This document shows positions 27,037 to 35,699 of a stretch of DNA of 64,000 bases, one piece after another. The translations under genes were made by a program, and so were the position numbers. Numbering within the stretch: position 1 is the stretch's first letter; each line of letters begins with the position of its first letter. Source of the stretch: Verrucomicrobiia bacterium (GTDB taxonomy: Bacteria; Verrucomicrobiota; Verrucomicrobiia; Limisphaerales; UBA8199); contig DASYZB010000012.1 of the NCBI GenBank assembly GCA_035946615.1, positions 1-64,000 of the forward strand, written 5' to 3'. A model generated the notes under the pieces. That model did no database searches, had not been told where the DNA came from, and was given only the letters and a program-made list of their open reading frames with translations.

Positions 27037-27351
27037 ATGTTTAGAATTCTAAGGGCTTTTATTAACGTTGTCTTGAGCATTGTCGCACTACTGTTAACTT
27101 TCAGATTGATATTTAAGTTTTTGGTAGTTAATACAGGCACGCCGTTCGTTGCCTGGCTTTATGGTGTCACAGCGCCGCTTGTAGCGCCATTCTCTAAAAT
27201 TCTTCCGAATTGGAAGTTTTCAGGTTTCGTGGTTGATTTTGCTACCGTTGCAGCGCTTATCGTGTTTGCTTTAGCCGGATCATTGCTTCTGATGCTTTTT
27301 CCCTATTCTCGTAGAGTGGCTGTAACAGATGGTGTGCCCACTAATGTCTAG
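27037..27351 (+). CDS. YggT-family membrane protein, AT-rich
   Basis: This 104-residue protein has two to three TM segments (about 8-32, 40-58 and 70-92). Its loops match the YggT family: FKFLVVNTGTPFVAWLYGVT, APLVAPFSKILPN and VDFATVAALIVFALAG. YggT proteins are small membrane proteins linked to osmotic or envelope functions whose mechanism is poorly known. By hand count the three sequence lines 27061-27240 hold 74 G/C in 180 bases (about 41%), far below the flanking genes, and it uses AT-ending codons freely. This suggests acquisition from a lower-GC donor. It stands alone in a patch of remnants. Confidence 0.85.
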   Translation: MFRILRAFINVVLSIVALLLTFRLIFKFLVVNTGTPFVAWLYGVTAPLVAPFSKILPNWKFSGFVVDFATVAALIVFALAGSLLLMLFPYSRRVAVTDGVPTNV

Positions 27352-27419
27352 CGAGGCGGAGTCAATTCCTTTCAATTCGTTCCAGAAGCACCGACGGCAG
27401 CGGAACGGATGTTGCACCT

Positions 27420-28040
27420 TCAAACCTTCGGATCGTCGTGACGGGCGGCGCTGGTGTGGTTTGTCCAAACCGCGCGCATCGTTAATTCAGCGTCTTCGAG
27501 AACCGTCACCTCACGGCGATAGGCATCCTGGCCGGCCTTCCTCATTTCCACAACATGCGCGCCGGTACCGAGTTTAATTCGAGCCGGGGCGTTGCCCACA
27601 AAAAGGCCGTCAACGAAAAGCTCGCACAATCCGTCCTCCGCTTCAATGTTGAGGGTGCCGTGTTTCGAGTTCGCTTTCGGCCCGTTGGCGGCGGTGTGGT
27701 CAGAAGCAAGTGAATCGGTTGGGCGCATTGAGCCGCCATCCTGGGGGGCGTTAGTCGCCGCCGGCTTAGGCCTGGAACGGTCGGCTTTGATTAACGTGAG
27801 TCGCGAAGGCAGCGGCTCGGGGGGAGCGGTTTTGCGAAAACTCGCCAGCCACTCGGTCTCCTCGCGTTGCAAGCGCCGCTGGCGGTAGCTGTCCCAGATC
27901 AGAAACGTGACCCCCACCATACCGAGGGCAGCCACGTAGGCCAGCGGCTCGGTCGCCAGGCGCTTGACCGGCTCAGGCAACCGCGACAGCAGGGCGGCTT
28001 GCACAGGCAAAAGAGGCAACAATCTTGAAATTGGATCAAT
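27420..28040 (-). CDS. PEGA-domain membrane protein
   Basis: This protein of 206 residues from ATG 28040 (an upstream in-frame start at 28067 is less likely) has one TM segment (LAYVAALGMVGVTFLIW, about 33-50), a charged, Pro-rich linker, and a C-terminal PEGA domain: GTLNIEAEDGLCELFVDG, then IKLGTGAHVVEMRKAG. PEGA domains are short beta modules found on surface-layer proteins and after kinase domains. With no kinase here, the protein may be a membrane-tethered binding module. It has no evident operon partner; the transporter gene upstream ends 276 bases away. Confidence 0.75.
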   Translation of the reverse strand: MDPISRLLPLLPVQAALLSRLPEPVKRLATEPLAYVAALGMVGVTFLIWDSYRQRRLQREETEWLASFRKTAPPEPLPSRLTLIKADRSRPKPAATNAPQDGGSMRPTDSLASDHTAANGPKANSKHGTLNIEAEDGLCELFVDGLFVGNAPARIKLGTGAHVVEMRKAGQDAYRREVTVLEDAELTMRAVWTNHTSAARHDDPKV

Positions 28041-28126
28041 CATCACACTAATAAACAATGGCACCATGGACTCTTTATCCTGAAACCGGGCAGCGGTCCA
28101 TACGAAAAGCGATGTTCCGTGTTGGT

Positions 28127-28155
28127 GGCTGAAACCGTTGAAAACGGTTTCAGCC
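28127..28155. repeat. 13-bp perfect inverted repeat
   Basis: GGCTGAAACCGTT (28127-28139), loop GAA, AACGGTTTCAGCC (28143-28155). It lies between the transporter and PEGA genes, with no T-run, so it is more likely an interspersed repeat than a terminator. Confidence 0.75.
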
Positions 28156-28225
28156 GTGCTGCGCCGCCAGCGGCACAGTAAAAGCGCCTAAGCGTGGGGC
28201 AAGGCAAAGGGCCTCCTCTCCCCGG

Positions 28226-28250
28226 CCCTCTCCTCCAAGTGAGGAGAGGG
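28226..28250. repeat. CCCTCTCC-type inverted repeat, copy 1
   Basis: Arms CCCTCTCCTC (28226-28235) and GAGGAGAGGG (28241-28250) around the loop CAAGT. The CCCTCTCC core recurs at 40750 and, in part, at 55113. It sits just beyond the 3' end of the transporter gene. Confidence 0.75.
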
Positions 28251-28316
28251 GGACAGACTGTCAGTCAGCCCAACCGGCAGTACCGCCGCGCTTCAGCGCG
28301 CTTGCACTGGCATTTG

Positions 28317-29555
28317 TCACTGGCACATCAATAGGACCATCCCAACCAGCATCGTCAGGATTGTGACCGGAATCCCGTAGCGGGCATAATCCCAAAACCC
28401 AAACTCGATGCGCGCCCGGGCGCTTTCCAGGACGATGATGTTGGCCACTGAACCCAGAATCGTAAGGTTCCCGGCAAAGGTTGTCGCCAGGGCCATCACC
28501 TTCCACATTAAAACCGGTTGCACAAAATGGTGAATCCACTCTCCCGCCACCAGCACGAACGGGACATTGGAGAATAGGTTCGAGCCGAGCACCGAAAACC
28601 ATGCCAGATTCCACCCTTGGCTGGCCGGTGAAGCGCCGAAGACACCTTGAATTCTCTCAAAAAGTTGATTGGGCAGGCCTGTTCCGCTGAGTCCTTCAAC
28701 CACGACAAAGAGCGCCGCGAAAAACACCAGCAAATGCCAATCAATCAACTTGAGCACCTCATGGGTGTCGCGCCGGGCCAAAACCATCAGCAATACGCCG
28801 CTCCCCAGCGCCGTCCAGGGGAGATTCAATCCAGCAATAAATCCGGCGAAGGCGAGAACCAGGATGGCAAAGGTCAGCCCGAGCAAGCGGCGGTCGAGCG
28901 GCCGTGTTTGCGGTTCGGGCCGATGAATGAGAGGTTCACCCAGCACCTTTCGGAAGCCGATGCGCAACACGCCGTACTCGATTGCCAACCCTGCGACGGC
29001 TACCGGCGCCATTGAGGCCGAGAAACGCAGAAACGGAATGCGGGAAAGATGCCCGATAATCATATTTTGCGGGTTGCCCACGAGAGTGGCGACGCTGCCC
29101 AGATTGGCGCTCATGGCCAAGGCCAGAAGGTAGGGCGGCAGCGGCAGTTTGCCTGAGAGCACCACGGCGATGACCAACGGGGTGAGCATGAGGCAAACCG
29201 TATCATTGACCAGCAATGCCGAAAGTCCGCCCGAGACGCAGATCAAATAGACCAGCAGCTCGTTGGGCGTCCTGGCCCGGAGCAAAATCCAATCCGCTGC
29301 CCAGTCGAAGAAACCGGCCAGGTACAGGTAAGCCGAAACGAGCATCATGCCCAGCAGCAACACCAGGGTATCGTAATCGACGGCCTGATAGGCCTGTTCT
29401 GGAGTCATCACGCCGCAGCCGACCATCAGCACCGTTCCCATGAGCGCCGCCGCTGGCCGGTTCACTGGCAGGATATTCAGGCGCCGCCCGCTGATGAGCA
29501 GGTACGTGAGGCAAAAAATCGCCGCCGCAACGAGCTCTTTGGCTTGCGGATTCAC
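28317..29555 (-). CDS. ArsB/NhaD/SLC13-type ion transporter
   Basis: This 412-residue integral membrane protein has about 11 TM segments. Family markers are [20 protein letters not shown] and [20 protein letters not shown], which match the NxxT/NPQN signature of the ion-transporter superfamily covering ArsB, NhaD and SLC13-like carriers. The second half repeats the pattern less strictly ([19 protein letters not shown]). The substrate (arsenite, sodium/proton, or a dicarboxylate or anion) cannot be decided; no ars genes are nearby. Its start overlaps the end of hisF by four bases (ATGA), so it is translated from the hisF transcript. Confidence 0.88.
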   Translation of the reverse strand: MNPQAKELVAAAIFCLTYLLISGRRLNILPVNRPAAALMGTVLMVGCGVMTPEQAYQAVDYDTLVLLLGMMLVSAYLYLAGFFDWAADWILLRARTPNELLVYLICVSGGLSALLVNDTVCLMLTPLVIAVVLSGKLPLPPYLLALAMSANLGSVATLVGNPQNMIIGHLSRIPFLRFSASMAPVAVAGLAIEYGVLRIGFRKVLGEPLIHRPEPQTRPLDRRLLGLTFAILVLAFAGFIAGLNLPWTALGSGVLLMVLARRDTHEVLKLIDWHLLVFFAALFVVVEGLSGTGLPNQLFERIQGVFGASPASQGWNLAWFSVLGSNLFSNVPFVLVAGEWIHHFVQPVLMWKVMALATTFAGNLTILGSVANIIVLESARARIEFGFWDYARYGIPVTILTMLVGMVLLMCQ

Positions 29556-30349
29556 AAAGGCTCGTGCCGGGCCCCAGTGAGCCTTACCGGGATGCCCCTT
29601 TTGGACAGGAATGCCTTCACCTCCTGGACCGTGTGCTGGCCGAAATGAAAGATGCTGGCCGCAAGCACCGCATCGGCCCTGCCCTCGAGCAGAACCGCAG
29701 CCATGTGCTCCAGTTGGCCGGCCCCGCCGCTGGCAACCACCGGCACCCCCACGGCTTCACTGACGCGCCGCGTAATCTCCAGGTCGAACCCTGCCTTGGT
29801 TCCATCGGCATCGATGCTGTTGAGAACAATTTCACCGGCCCCCAATGAAACGGCGCGCTGGGCCCATTCGACCGCTTCCAAACCTGTGGCCTTGCGCCCT
29901 CCGTGTGAAAAAACCTCCCACCGGCCCTGCCCTGCCCGTTTGGCGTCAATCGAAATGACGATGCATTGGCTGCCGAACTTTTCGGCCCCAGCCCGGATGA
30001 GGTCCGGGTTGGCCAAGGCCGAGGAGTTGATGCTGATTTTATCGGCGCCCGCCCGGAGCATGGCGTACATGTCTTCGACCGAGCGCAGCCCTCCGCCAAC
30101 TGTAAGCGGCATGAAACATTGGTCGGCGGTGCGTTCGATAACATCGACCATGGCAGCGCGGCCATGGGCGCTGGCCGTGATGTCGAAAAAAACCATTTCG
30201 TCAGCGCCTTGTTCATTATAGCGCATGGCCAGCGCCACGGGGTCGCCCACGTTGCGCAGCTCCCCGGCCTCTGCCTTGCCAAACTGGACGCCACGCGTGA
30301 CCTGGCCCGCATGGACATCAAGGCAGGGGATGACCCGTTTAGCTATCAT
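29552..30349 (-). CDS. hisF: imidazole glycerol phosphate synthase cyclase subunit
   Basis: HisF forms a complex with the HisH glutaminase and makes imidazole glycerol phosphate plus AICAR in histidine synthesis. The 265-residue TIM barrel starts [20 protein letters not shown] with catalytic D11. Phosphate-binding turns are visible in [14 protein letters not shown] and [13 protein letters not shown], and the second catalytic Asp is in [10 protein letters not shown]. No other his gene is in the window, so the pathway is scattered. The stop overlaps the start of the ion-transporter gene. Confidence 0.96.
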   Translation of the reverse strand: MIAKRVIPCLDVHAGQVTRGVQFGKAEAGELRNVGDPVALAMRYNEQGADEMVFFDITASAHGRAAMVDVIERTADQCFMPLTVGGGLRSVEDMYAMLRAGADKISINSSALANPDLIRAGAEKFGSQCIVISIDAKRAGQGRWEVFSHGGRKATGLEAVEWAQRAVSLGAGEIVLNSIDADGTKAGFDLEITRRVSEAVGVPVVASGGAGQLEHMAAVLLEGRADAVLAASIFHFGQHTVQEVKAFLSKRGIPVRLTGARHEPL

Positions 30350-30473
30350 ACGGCCAAATAAAAGCCGTTAGAATGGCCGCGTGCAATAGGGAAGTCTGAG
30401 GGCATGTTTCGAAAAATGCCCGCTGGCATCCTCCGGGTTGTCGTCGTCCTACTCGAAAAGGCGGGTCCGCAGT

Positions 30474-30875
30474 TCAGCGGCTAGTTGACCCGGGTGTTGC
30501 CGTACCAGGACTGGTAGGCTGCGTTGCCTGGCTCAAGGCGACCGCCAACTCTTCGACGGAAAATGGCTTATACAAAATCGAGACAGCGCCCAGATGCTGG
30601 GCAACCCGCAGGAGCGGGCCCCCGGCAGGTTTGCCCGAGATGGCGATGATGCCCAGCCGGGGCGCAATTTTGCGAAGCCCGATGATCGTCTCCAAGCCAT
30701 CCTGGTTGGGCATGTAAAGATCAGTGATGACCAAATCCAGGTGGCCTTGCATCGCCAGTTTCATTCCCTCCTGGCCGTCGGCGGCGAGAACCACCTCATG
30801 CCCAAGGGCGCGAAGCATCTTTTCCAGGACAACCCGGAAGGGCGCTTCATCGTCAATTGCCAGAATTCGAGCCAT
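30474..30875 (-). CDS. single-domain response regulator (CheY-like)
   Basis: This 133-residue receiver domain alone has acidic pocket residues D8/D9 in AIDDEAPF, phospho-acceptor D52 in VITDLYMPNQDG and Lys103 in YKPF. A Ser/Thr/Pro-rich tail follows. With no output domain it probably acts by protein contact. No kinase gene is adjacent. Confidence 0.9.
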   Translation of the reverse strand: MARILAIDDEAPFRVVLEKMLRALGHEVVLAADGQEGMKLAMQGHLDLVITDLYMPNQDGLETIIGLRKIAPRLGIIAISGKPAGGPLLRVAQHLGAVSILYKPFSVEELAVALSQATQPTSPGTATPGSTSR

Positions 30876-30959
30876 AGTTAATCAGTGAGGTCGATTGTAT
30901 CTTTTTGGCTTACAAAGGCTAACCATTTCGCGAGGTTTTGTTTACATAAATTGTTCCAG

Positions 30960-30982
30960 GCTCCTGCCAACAAGGCAGGAGC
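30960..30982. repeat. 9-bp inverted repeat
   Basis: GCTCCTGCC (30960-30968), loop AACAA, GGCAGGAGC (30974-30982), in the gap upstream of the response regulator. No T-run follows on either strand. Confidence 0.7.
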
Positions 30983-31101
30983 GGGCATTTCACTCGTGGA
31001 GCGTTGGGACGAAACCCAGGCGCGCCGCCTCTTTGGCCTTCGGACTTTGGCGGTGATAGCCAACCACAAACAGACCTCCACATAAGACGTGCAGGAGAAT
31101 C

Positions 31102-31374
31102 TTATCCGGCAAATCGGCAAATCGGCAGCAACGCCATCCCAGGTTTGGGAATGGTCACCTGATGCTGAAGATTGCTGTAGTTGAGGGTGGGGGAGATGCC
31201 AATCTGCGTCCATTTACCCGAAATCAGGCTTGGGGCTTGCTCCAAAACAAAACTCATAGACGGCACAGTCCAAGTCAGGGAAAGATTGTTAGCCAACGAG
31301 GATGCATTCAGTAAAGGCGTTGGTATCGTCTGCCGAGTGTAAATGAGGCCAGTCCATCCAGCCTGGACCCCCAC
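31102..31374 (-). pseudogene. C-terminal fragment of a secreted beta-rich protein
   Basis: The 90-codon frame reads LSLTWTVPSMSFVLEQAPSL, then GKWTQIGISPTLNYSNLQHQVTIP. This is the short tail pattern found at the extreme C-terminus of large secreted Verrucomicrobiota proteins, and is like the tail of the delta-60 remnant at 7.9-8.1 kb. The upstream body of the gene is absent. The 718-base stretch 30876-31593 holds only this, the fragment at 31383-31499 and one inverted repeat. Confidence 0.5.
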
Positions 31375-31382
31375 TGCTCCTA

Positions 31383-31499
31383 TCAGCTTGAAACCATCGG
31401 CAGAACAGGCCGCCGGAACTCCAGTTCGTGCTTGGAGCGCTCGATTGCCTCTCTGCTCGTAAGCATGGCAGCCTTGGCCCGGGCATAAGCCTCCTCACT
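31383..31499 (-). pseudogene. short 3' end remnant of an unidentified gene
   Basis: A 38-codon frame bounded by stops reads SEEAYARAKAAMLTSREAIE and ends in ELEFRRPVLPMVSS. It has the look of a helical, secreted or pilin-associated C-terminus, but its only ATG is internal and I do not recognise the family. It is probably the end of a gene whose 5' part has gone. Confidence 0.35.
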
Positions 31500-31593
31500 C
31501 TAAAGTCAATGCTTAATCAGGCTTTATGGGCTTCAGGGGAAAAATCACCGACTGATCTTGACACCAAGGGTCTAGTGAACTTATGCCTCGCTG

Positions 31594-33144
31594 GTGAAAT
31601 TTAATTCGTTTGCCCTCCTCATGGTTCTTCCGGCGATAGCCGTTTCTCAATTCAATTTGCTCGCTTCGGAAACTGGCGAGCAACCTCACGAAGCAGCCGT
31701 CATTCTGACCCCAAAGCCGCCCGCCACACCGCGCATCAATGGCGCGCGGCTCTTCGGCGTTCGGCCCAATCACCCTTTCTTGTTCACTATTCCTGCGACT
31801 GGCGAGCGGCCAATGCAATTCGCAGCGGATAACCTCCCAAACGGGCTTAGCATTGACCCTGCCTCCGGCCAGATTACCGGCGCTATTAAGCTGCCCGGCG
31901 CCTATACCGTCGTGTTGCGCGCCTCAAACCACCTTGGCAGAGCGAAACGCAAACTCAAAATCGTTAGCGGCGATGGCCTTGCATTGACTCCGCACATGGG
32001 CTGGAACAGTTGGTATGTGTGGGAAAGCCGGGTTACTGACAAAATCATGCGCGAGGCGGCTGACGCGATGGTCAGCAGCGGCCTGATCAATCACGGTTAC
32101 CAATACATCAATATTGACGATTGCTGGGCGGTCAAACCCGGCGCAACTGACCCCTCGCTCGGTGGCGCGCCACGCGATGCGCAAGGCAGGGTCAATCCCA
32201 ACGCCCGTTTCCCCGATATGAAGGCCCTCACCGATTACATCCATTCCAAGGGCCTCAAGGCCGGCATTTACACATCGCCCGGCCCGCTGACCTGCGCGGG
32301 CCACGTCGGGGCCTATCAGCACGAGGAATTGGACGCCGAGCGTTTCACCGACTGGGGCTTCGATTTCCTCAAGTACGATTGGTGTTCCTACGGCCAAATC
32401 GCGAAAGACAACAGCCTGGCGGAATTGCAAAAGCCATATCGAGTGATGAGCGAGATACTGAGGCGGCAAGACCGCGACATCGTGTTCAATCTTTGCCAGT
32501 ATGGCATGGGCAAAGTTTGGACCTGGGGCAAAGAGGTTGGAGGAAACAGTTGGCGCACAGCGGGTGATCTGGGCGGTTCATTTGAAGGAATTCCCGTGGC
32601 GTTGTTTCGCGACGGTTTTGATGTCTGTACGCGAAACCAATTGGACAGGTTCGCAGGCCCTGGGGCCTGGAACGATCCCGATTACCTCCTGCTGGGCTTT
32701 CTAAGCAACTGGAAAGGACAAACCGCTCCCACCCCGCTGACGCCCAATGAACAATACACCCAAGTCTCTCTCTGGTGCCTGCAGGCCGCCCCGCTGATCT
32801 TCAGCGGAGACCTCACGCGGCTGGATGACTTCACCCTCAGCCTGTTAAGCAATGACGAGGTGATCGCTGTGGACCAGGACTCCCTGGCCAGGCCGGGCAG
32901 GAGGGCCAGCCTCGACGAAGGCGGCGAGGTCTGGGCCAAAGACATGGAGGACGGCACGAAAGCCGTCGGGCTCTTTAACCGCGGAGAATCTGAAAGGACC
33001 GTGAGAGCCAAATGGGCAGACCTCGGTTTAAGGGGCAAACACGCCGTGCGCGATCTGTGGCGCCAGCAAGACCTGGGAAAATTCAGCGCGGAATTTCACG
33101 CTACTGTTCCCCGCCACGGTGTGGTGCTGGTTTTAGTGAAATAG
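31594..33144 (+). CDS. GH27 alpha-galactosidase with N-terminal Ig-like domain
   Basis: This 516-residue secreted enzyme is predicted to remove terminal alpha-galactose (or related alpha-linked sugars). GTG start; a signal peptide runs to about residue 25 (ALLMVLPAIAVSQFNLLAS). Residues ~50-125 form an Ig-like module (GLSIDPASGQITGAIKLPG) of the putative-Ig/He_PIG kind. The GH27 barrel starts at MGWNSW (M135). The nucleophile is D262 in LKYDWCSYG and the acid/base D325 in WRTAGDL; WNDPDYLLLG is also conserved. A beta-sandwich C-terminal domain ends the chain. It stands alone, upstream of a nucleotidyltransferase pair on the other strand and the sugar oxidoreductase operon. Confidence 0.93.
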   Translation: MKFNSFALLMVLPAIAVSQFNLLASETGEQPHEAAVILTPKPPATPRINGARLFGVRPNHPFLFTIPATGERPMQFAADNLPNGLSIDPASGQITGAIKLPGAYTVVLRASNHLGRAKRKLKIVSGDGLALTPHMGWNSWYVWESRVTDKIMREAADAMVSSGLINHGYQYINIDDCWAVKPGATDPSLGGAPRDAQGRVNPNARFPDMKALTDYIHSKGLKAGIYTSPGPLTCAGHVGAYQHEELDAERFTDWGFDFLKYDWCSYGQIAKDNSLAELQKPYRVMSEILRRQDRDIVFNLCQYGMGKVWTWGKEVGGNSWRTAGDLGGSFEGIPVALFRDGFDVCTRNQLDRFAGPGAWNDPDYLLLGFLSNWKGQTAPTPLTPNEQYTQVSLWCLQAAPLIFSGDLTRLDDFTLSLLSNDEVIAVDQDSLARPGRRASLDEGGEVWAKDMEDGTKAVGLFNRGESERTVRAKWADLGLRGKHAVRDLWRQQDLGKFSAEFHATVPRHGVVLVLVK

Positions 33145-33316
33145 GCGAATGGGACATGCGGTTGTGTGTGGTTAGCGACCCAGAGGCGGCGCGCCCGGGC
33201 TTCGTCCCTGCGCTGCATAAGTTAGATGCCCGGTGCGGCCTTGTTGCGCCAATGCCCGCGCCGCCTCTATGTCTCTCACCGTCAATGGTCGTTGAGCGAC
33301 TTTTGGCTTGCGCCTG

Positions 33317-33622
33317 TTATGGCTTAGATTCGCTTTGTTCCCGCTCCAAGGCGCGCGCGAAACTCACAATGCGCCGGATCAAACCATTATAATAGGAGTG
33401 CGCGCCTGCCCCAAGGCGTTCTTCAATACGAGCATAAAGCTGGTGTTCGTATGGACCAGGGAATCGCGGCGTCGGGACTCGAATCCCCAGCCGCCTCAAC
33501 CTTGGGGCCGCGATCAGAACCAGCAATGCACAGTCGGTCCTCTGGTCCTGGGACAGGTCCTTGAGCCCCTCTCGCACCAGGTCTTCACCCGGCATCGTAC
33601 CTATAGGATTGACTGGGTTCAT
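33317..33622 (-). CDS. small protein paired with a nucleotidyltransferase, unknown function
   Basis: This 101-residue helical protein includes PGEDLVREGLKDLSQDQR and GPYEHQLYARIEERLG. I do not recognise the family. It starts within the last four bases of the nucleotidyltransferase gene (33619-33622, ATGA overlap), so the two are co-translated. A two-gene unit of a small helical protein and a nucleotidyltransferase is the layout of several toxin-antitoxin and abortive-infection modules, but no such role has been shown here. Confidence 0.6.
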   Translation of the reverse strand: MNPVNPIGTMPGEDLVREGLKDLSQDQRTDCALLVLIAAPRLRRLGIRVPTPRFPGPYEHQLYARIEERLGAGAHSYYNGLIRRIVSFARALEREQSESKP

Positions 33623-34164
33623 TCACTCGCGGCGTTGGCAAGAAAATCCTGGACCTTCTTGCTGAACTGTCTCGAATCGATGGCCGGGAACCGCACCAGA
33701 CCCGGCTCGATTTGAGCAAAGCTCCTCCTCAAATCTTCGCTTGTTACATACCCTCCACGAATTAGGCTCGCCACATCTTCCAGGTCCTGTGAATGGCCGC
33801 GTTCCAGCTTGGCAAGGGCCTGCAGAGAGAAATCGTAATGAAAAAATTCCACCGGTCCAATCGAAGCGATAGGGCGGCTGCGTTCCCGCCAATCGGGCGC
33901 GGCCGGAATGAAATTATCGGGAGAGGCGAGTTCGACATTCACATCGAGCTGGTTTTTCAGGAGCGCAATGGCCTCAAAAGCCCCCTGAGGCTCAGGGTCC
34001 AGCTTCAGGTCGATGTCGATTGTCTGTTGGCGAAAGCCGAGGAGCAATGCCGTCGCGCCGCCCGTGAAGTAAACCTTTCCCGGGCTGCGCGCGGCCGCCG
34101 CGAGTTCATGCATGAACTGTTTGAGCGTTTCGACGGTGACGCTTCGCCTCATGTCCCGCAGCAT
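33619..34164 (-). CDS. nucleotidyltransferase-fold protein (DUF6036/AbiEii-like)
   Basis: This 181-residue protein has an N-terminal nucleotidyltransferase core: VYFTGGATALLLGFR followed by the acidic pair in TIDIDLKLDPE, which fits the G-G/S and DxD pattern of the AbiEii/DUF6036 group. Later motifs are VEFFHYDFSLQALAKLERGH and the helical DLEDVASLIRGGYVT. Such enzymes may transfer nucleotides to tRNA or protein targets, as in type IV toxin-antitoxin systems, but the activity is inferred. The small gene downstream overlaps it. It is convergent with the GH27 gene and divergent from the oxidoreductase operon. Confidence 0.75.
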   Translation of the reverse strand: MLRDMRRSVTVETLKQFMHELAAAARSPGKVYFTGGATALLLGFRQQTIDIDLKLDPEPQGAFEAIALLKNQLDVNVELASPDNFIPAAPDWRERSRPIASIGPVEFFHYDFSLQALAKLERGHSQDLEDVASLIRGGYVTSEDLRRSFAQIEPGLVRFPAIDSRQFSKKVQDFLANAASE

Positions 34165-34289
34165 ATAGGTCTTGCGCGTGTTCTTTCAAGCGCCGCGCTT
34201 CATGCGGCCTAAGTTTAGCTTTTGCCAAAATTGGTGTAGCCAGGCCTTGGCTTGGGTCTATTCAATCTCTTGACCAAAATGACTGCCCT

Positions 34290-35699
34290 ATGACTTCATT
34301 CGAGACTGTGCCACACAAAGAGCTTACCCGCCGCCGCTTCATCCGTGGCACGGCTGCCGCTGCCTTGGCGGCATCGGCGTTTCCCGCGATGATGCCAGGC
34401 TCGGCCCTGGGCCAGAACGGCGCTGTCGCACCGAGCAACCGCCTGAGCGTGGGGGTGATCGGCTGCGGGCCGCAGGGCAGGGGAGACATGAGCGGCTTTC
34501 TCAACGAGAAAGATTGCCAGGTGGTGGCCGTATGTGACGTCAAATCCGACCAACTCGATGTGGCGCGGCATGCGGTCAACCGGCATTACGACAATAAGGA
34601 TTGCCAAACCTATCATGACTTTAGGGAACTAGTCATGCGCAAGGACATCGATGCCTGCCTGATCGCCACCCCTGACCACTGGCATGTCCTGACGGCGCTG
34701 GCGGCCGTAAATTCCGGCAAGGACATCTACCTGGAGAAACCGCTGGCGGTCTCGCTGGAAGAGGGGCAGGTCCTGCGCAAGGCCGTCCGCAAGCAGAAGA
34801 GAATCTTCCAATTCGGGACGCAGCAACGCTCCGGGCCGATGTTTTGGCGAGCCTGTGAACTGGTGCGCAATGGCCGGATTGGCAAGCTGCGACACATCAA
34901 TGTTTGGGCGCCGGGCAGCTCCCCGGGAGGTTCGGTCAAAGAGAGCACCCCGCCCCCTGGACTGGATTATGACTTCTGGCTCGGCCAGGCCCCCATGACG
35001 CCGTACACCCAAGACCGATGCATTGACGATTCGAACCGGAAGACCTGGTGGTTTATTTCCGACTACACGCTGGGCTTTGTCTCCGGCTGGGGCGTTCATC
35101 CACTGGACATCGCTCTTTGGGGCGGCGGCGAACTGCTCGGCGGGACCGTCGAGGTCGAAGGGCGCGGCACCTTTCGCAACACCGAAGGGGTGTGCGACAC
35201 CGCCACGGTCTGGGAGGTGGATTATAAATTCAGCAGCGGCGTGACAATGAAATTCATCGGCGTTCCGAACGGGCACAATCAAGGAATGCCGACGGGTGAT
35301 CCGTGGCTCTATCAGGATGAATGGAAGACGCGTTACCGGCGCATCGAAAGCCACGGCACGGCCTTCGAGGGGAGTGATGGTTGGGCGCACATCGACAGGA
35401 GCGGGATTAACCTTCAGCCGGAGGACCTCATCGATGTGAACCCAGATAGCTTGGAGGTGTCCCTGGTTCACAGTCCGGGCCACGTCCGTAACTTCCTGGA
35501 TTGCATGAAGAGTCGAAAGGACACCGTCTGCCCCGTTGAGGCAGCAGTGGCGGTGGACACGCTTTGCCACCTTGCGGATGCGGCCATGCGGTTGGAGCGC
35601 CGGCTGACGTTCGATCTCAAAGCGGAGCGTTTTATCCATGATGAAGCGGCCAACCAACGGCTCAAAGCGCGCCCCATGCGCAAACCGTGGCATTTATGA
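34290..35699 (+). CDS. Tat-exported Gfo/Idh/MocA family oxidoreductase
   Basis: This 469-residue NAD(P)-dependent sugar or polyol oxidoreductase opens with a twin-arginine signal (LTRRRFIRGTAAAALAAS). A Rossmann nucleotide-binding motif follows (VGVIGCGPQGRGDMS), then the catalytic-domain motif IYLEKPLAVSLEEG with Lys of the EKP triplet. The C-terminal part carries family landmarks such as WWFISDYTLGFVSGWGVHPLD. Tat export with the cofactor bound is common in this group in Planctomycetes/Verrucomicrobia. It overlaps the DUF6807 gene by four bases (ATGA), so it heads a catabolic operon. Confidence 0.93.
   Translation: MTSFETVPHKELTRRRFIRGTAAAALAASAFPAMMPGSALGQNGAVAPSNRLSVGVIGCGPQGRGDMSGFLNEKDCQVVAVCDVKSDQLDVARHAVNRHYDNKDCQTYHDFRELVMRKDIDACLIATPDHWHVLTALAAVNSGKDIYLEKPLAVSLEEGQVLRKAVRKQKRIFQFGTQQRSGPMFWRACELVRNGRIGKLRHINVWAPGSSPGGSVKESTPPPGLDYDFWLGQAPMTPYTQDRCIDDSNRKTWWFISDYTLGFVSGWGVHPLDIALWGGGELLGGTVEVEGRGTFRNTEGVCDTATVWEVDYKFSSGVTMKFIGVPNGHNQGMPTGDPWLYQDEWKTRYRRIESHGTAFEGSDGWAHIDRSGINLQPEDLIDVNPDSLEVSLVHSPGHVRNFLDCMKSRKDTVCPVEAAVAVDTLCHLADAAMRLERRLTFDLKAERFIHDEAANQRLKARPMRKPWHL

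Noticed and set aside
33455-33510. tRNA-like sequence with GGGACTCGAATCCC
   Set aside because: It lies inside the small gene at 33317-33622, whose reading frame explains it, and no acceptor stem or anticodon arm fits around it.
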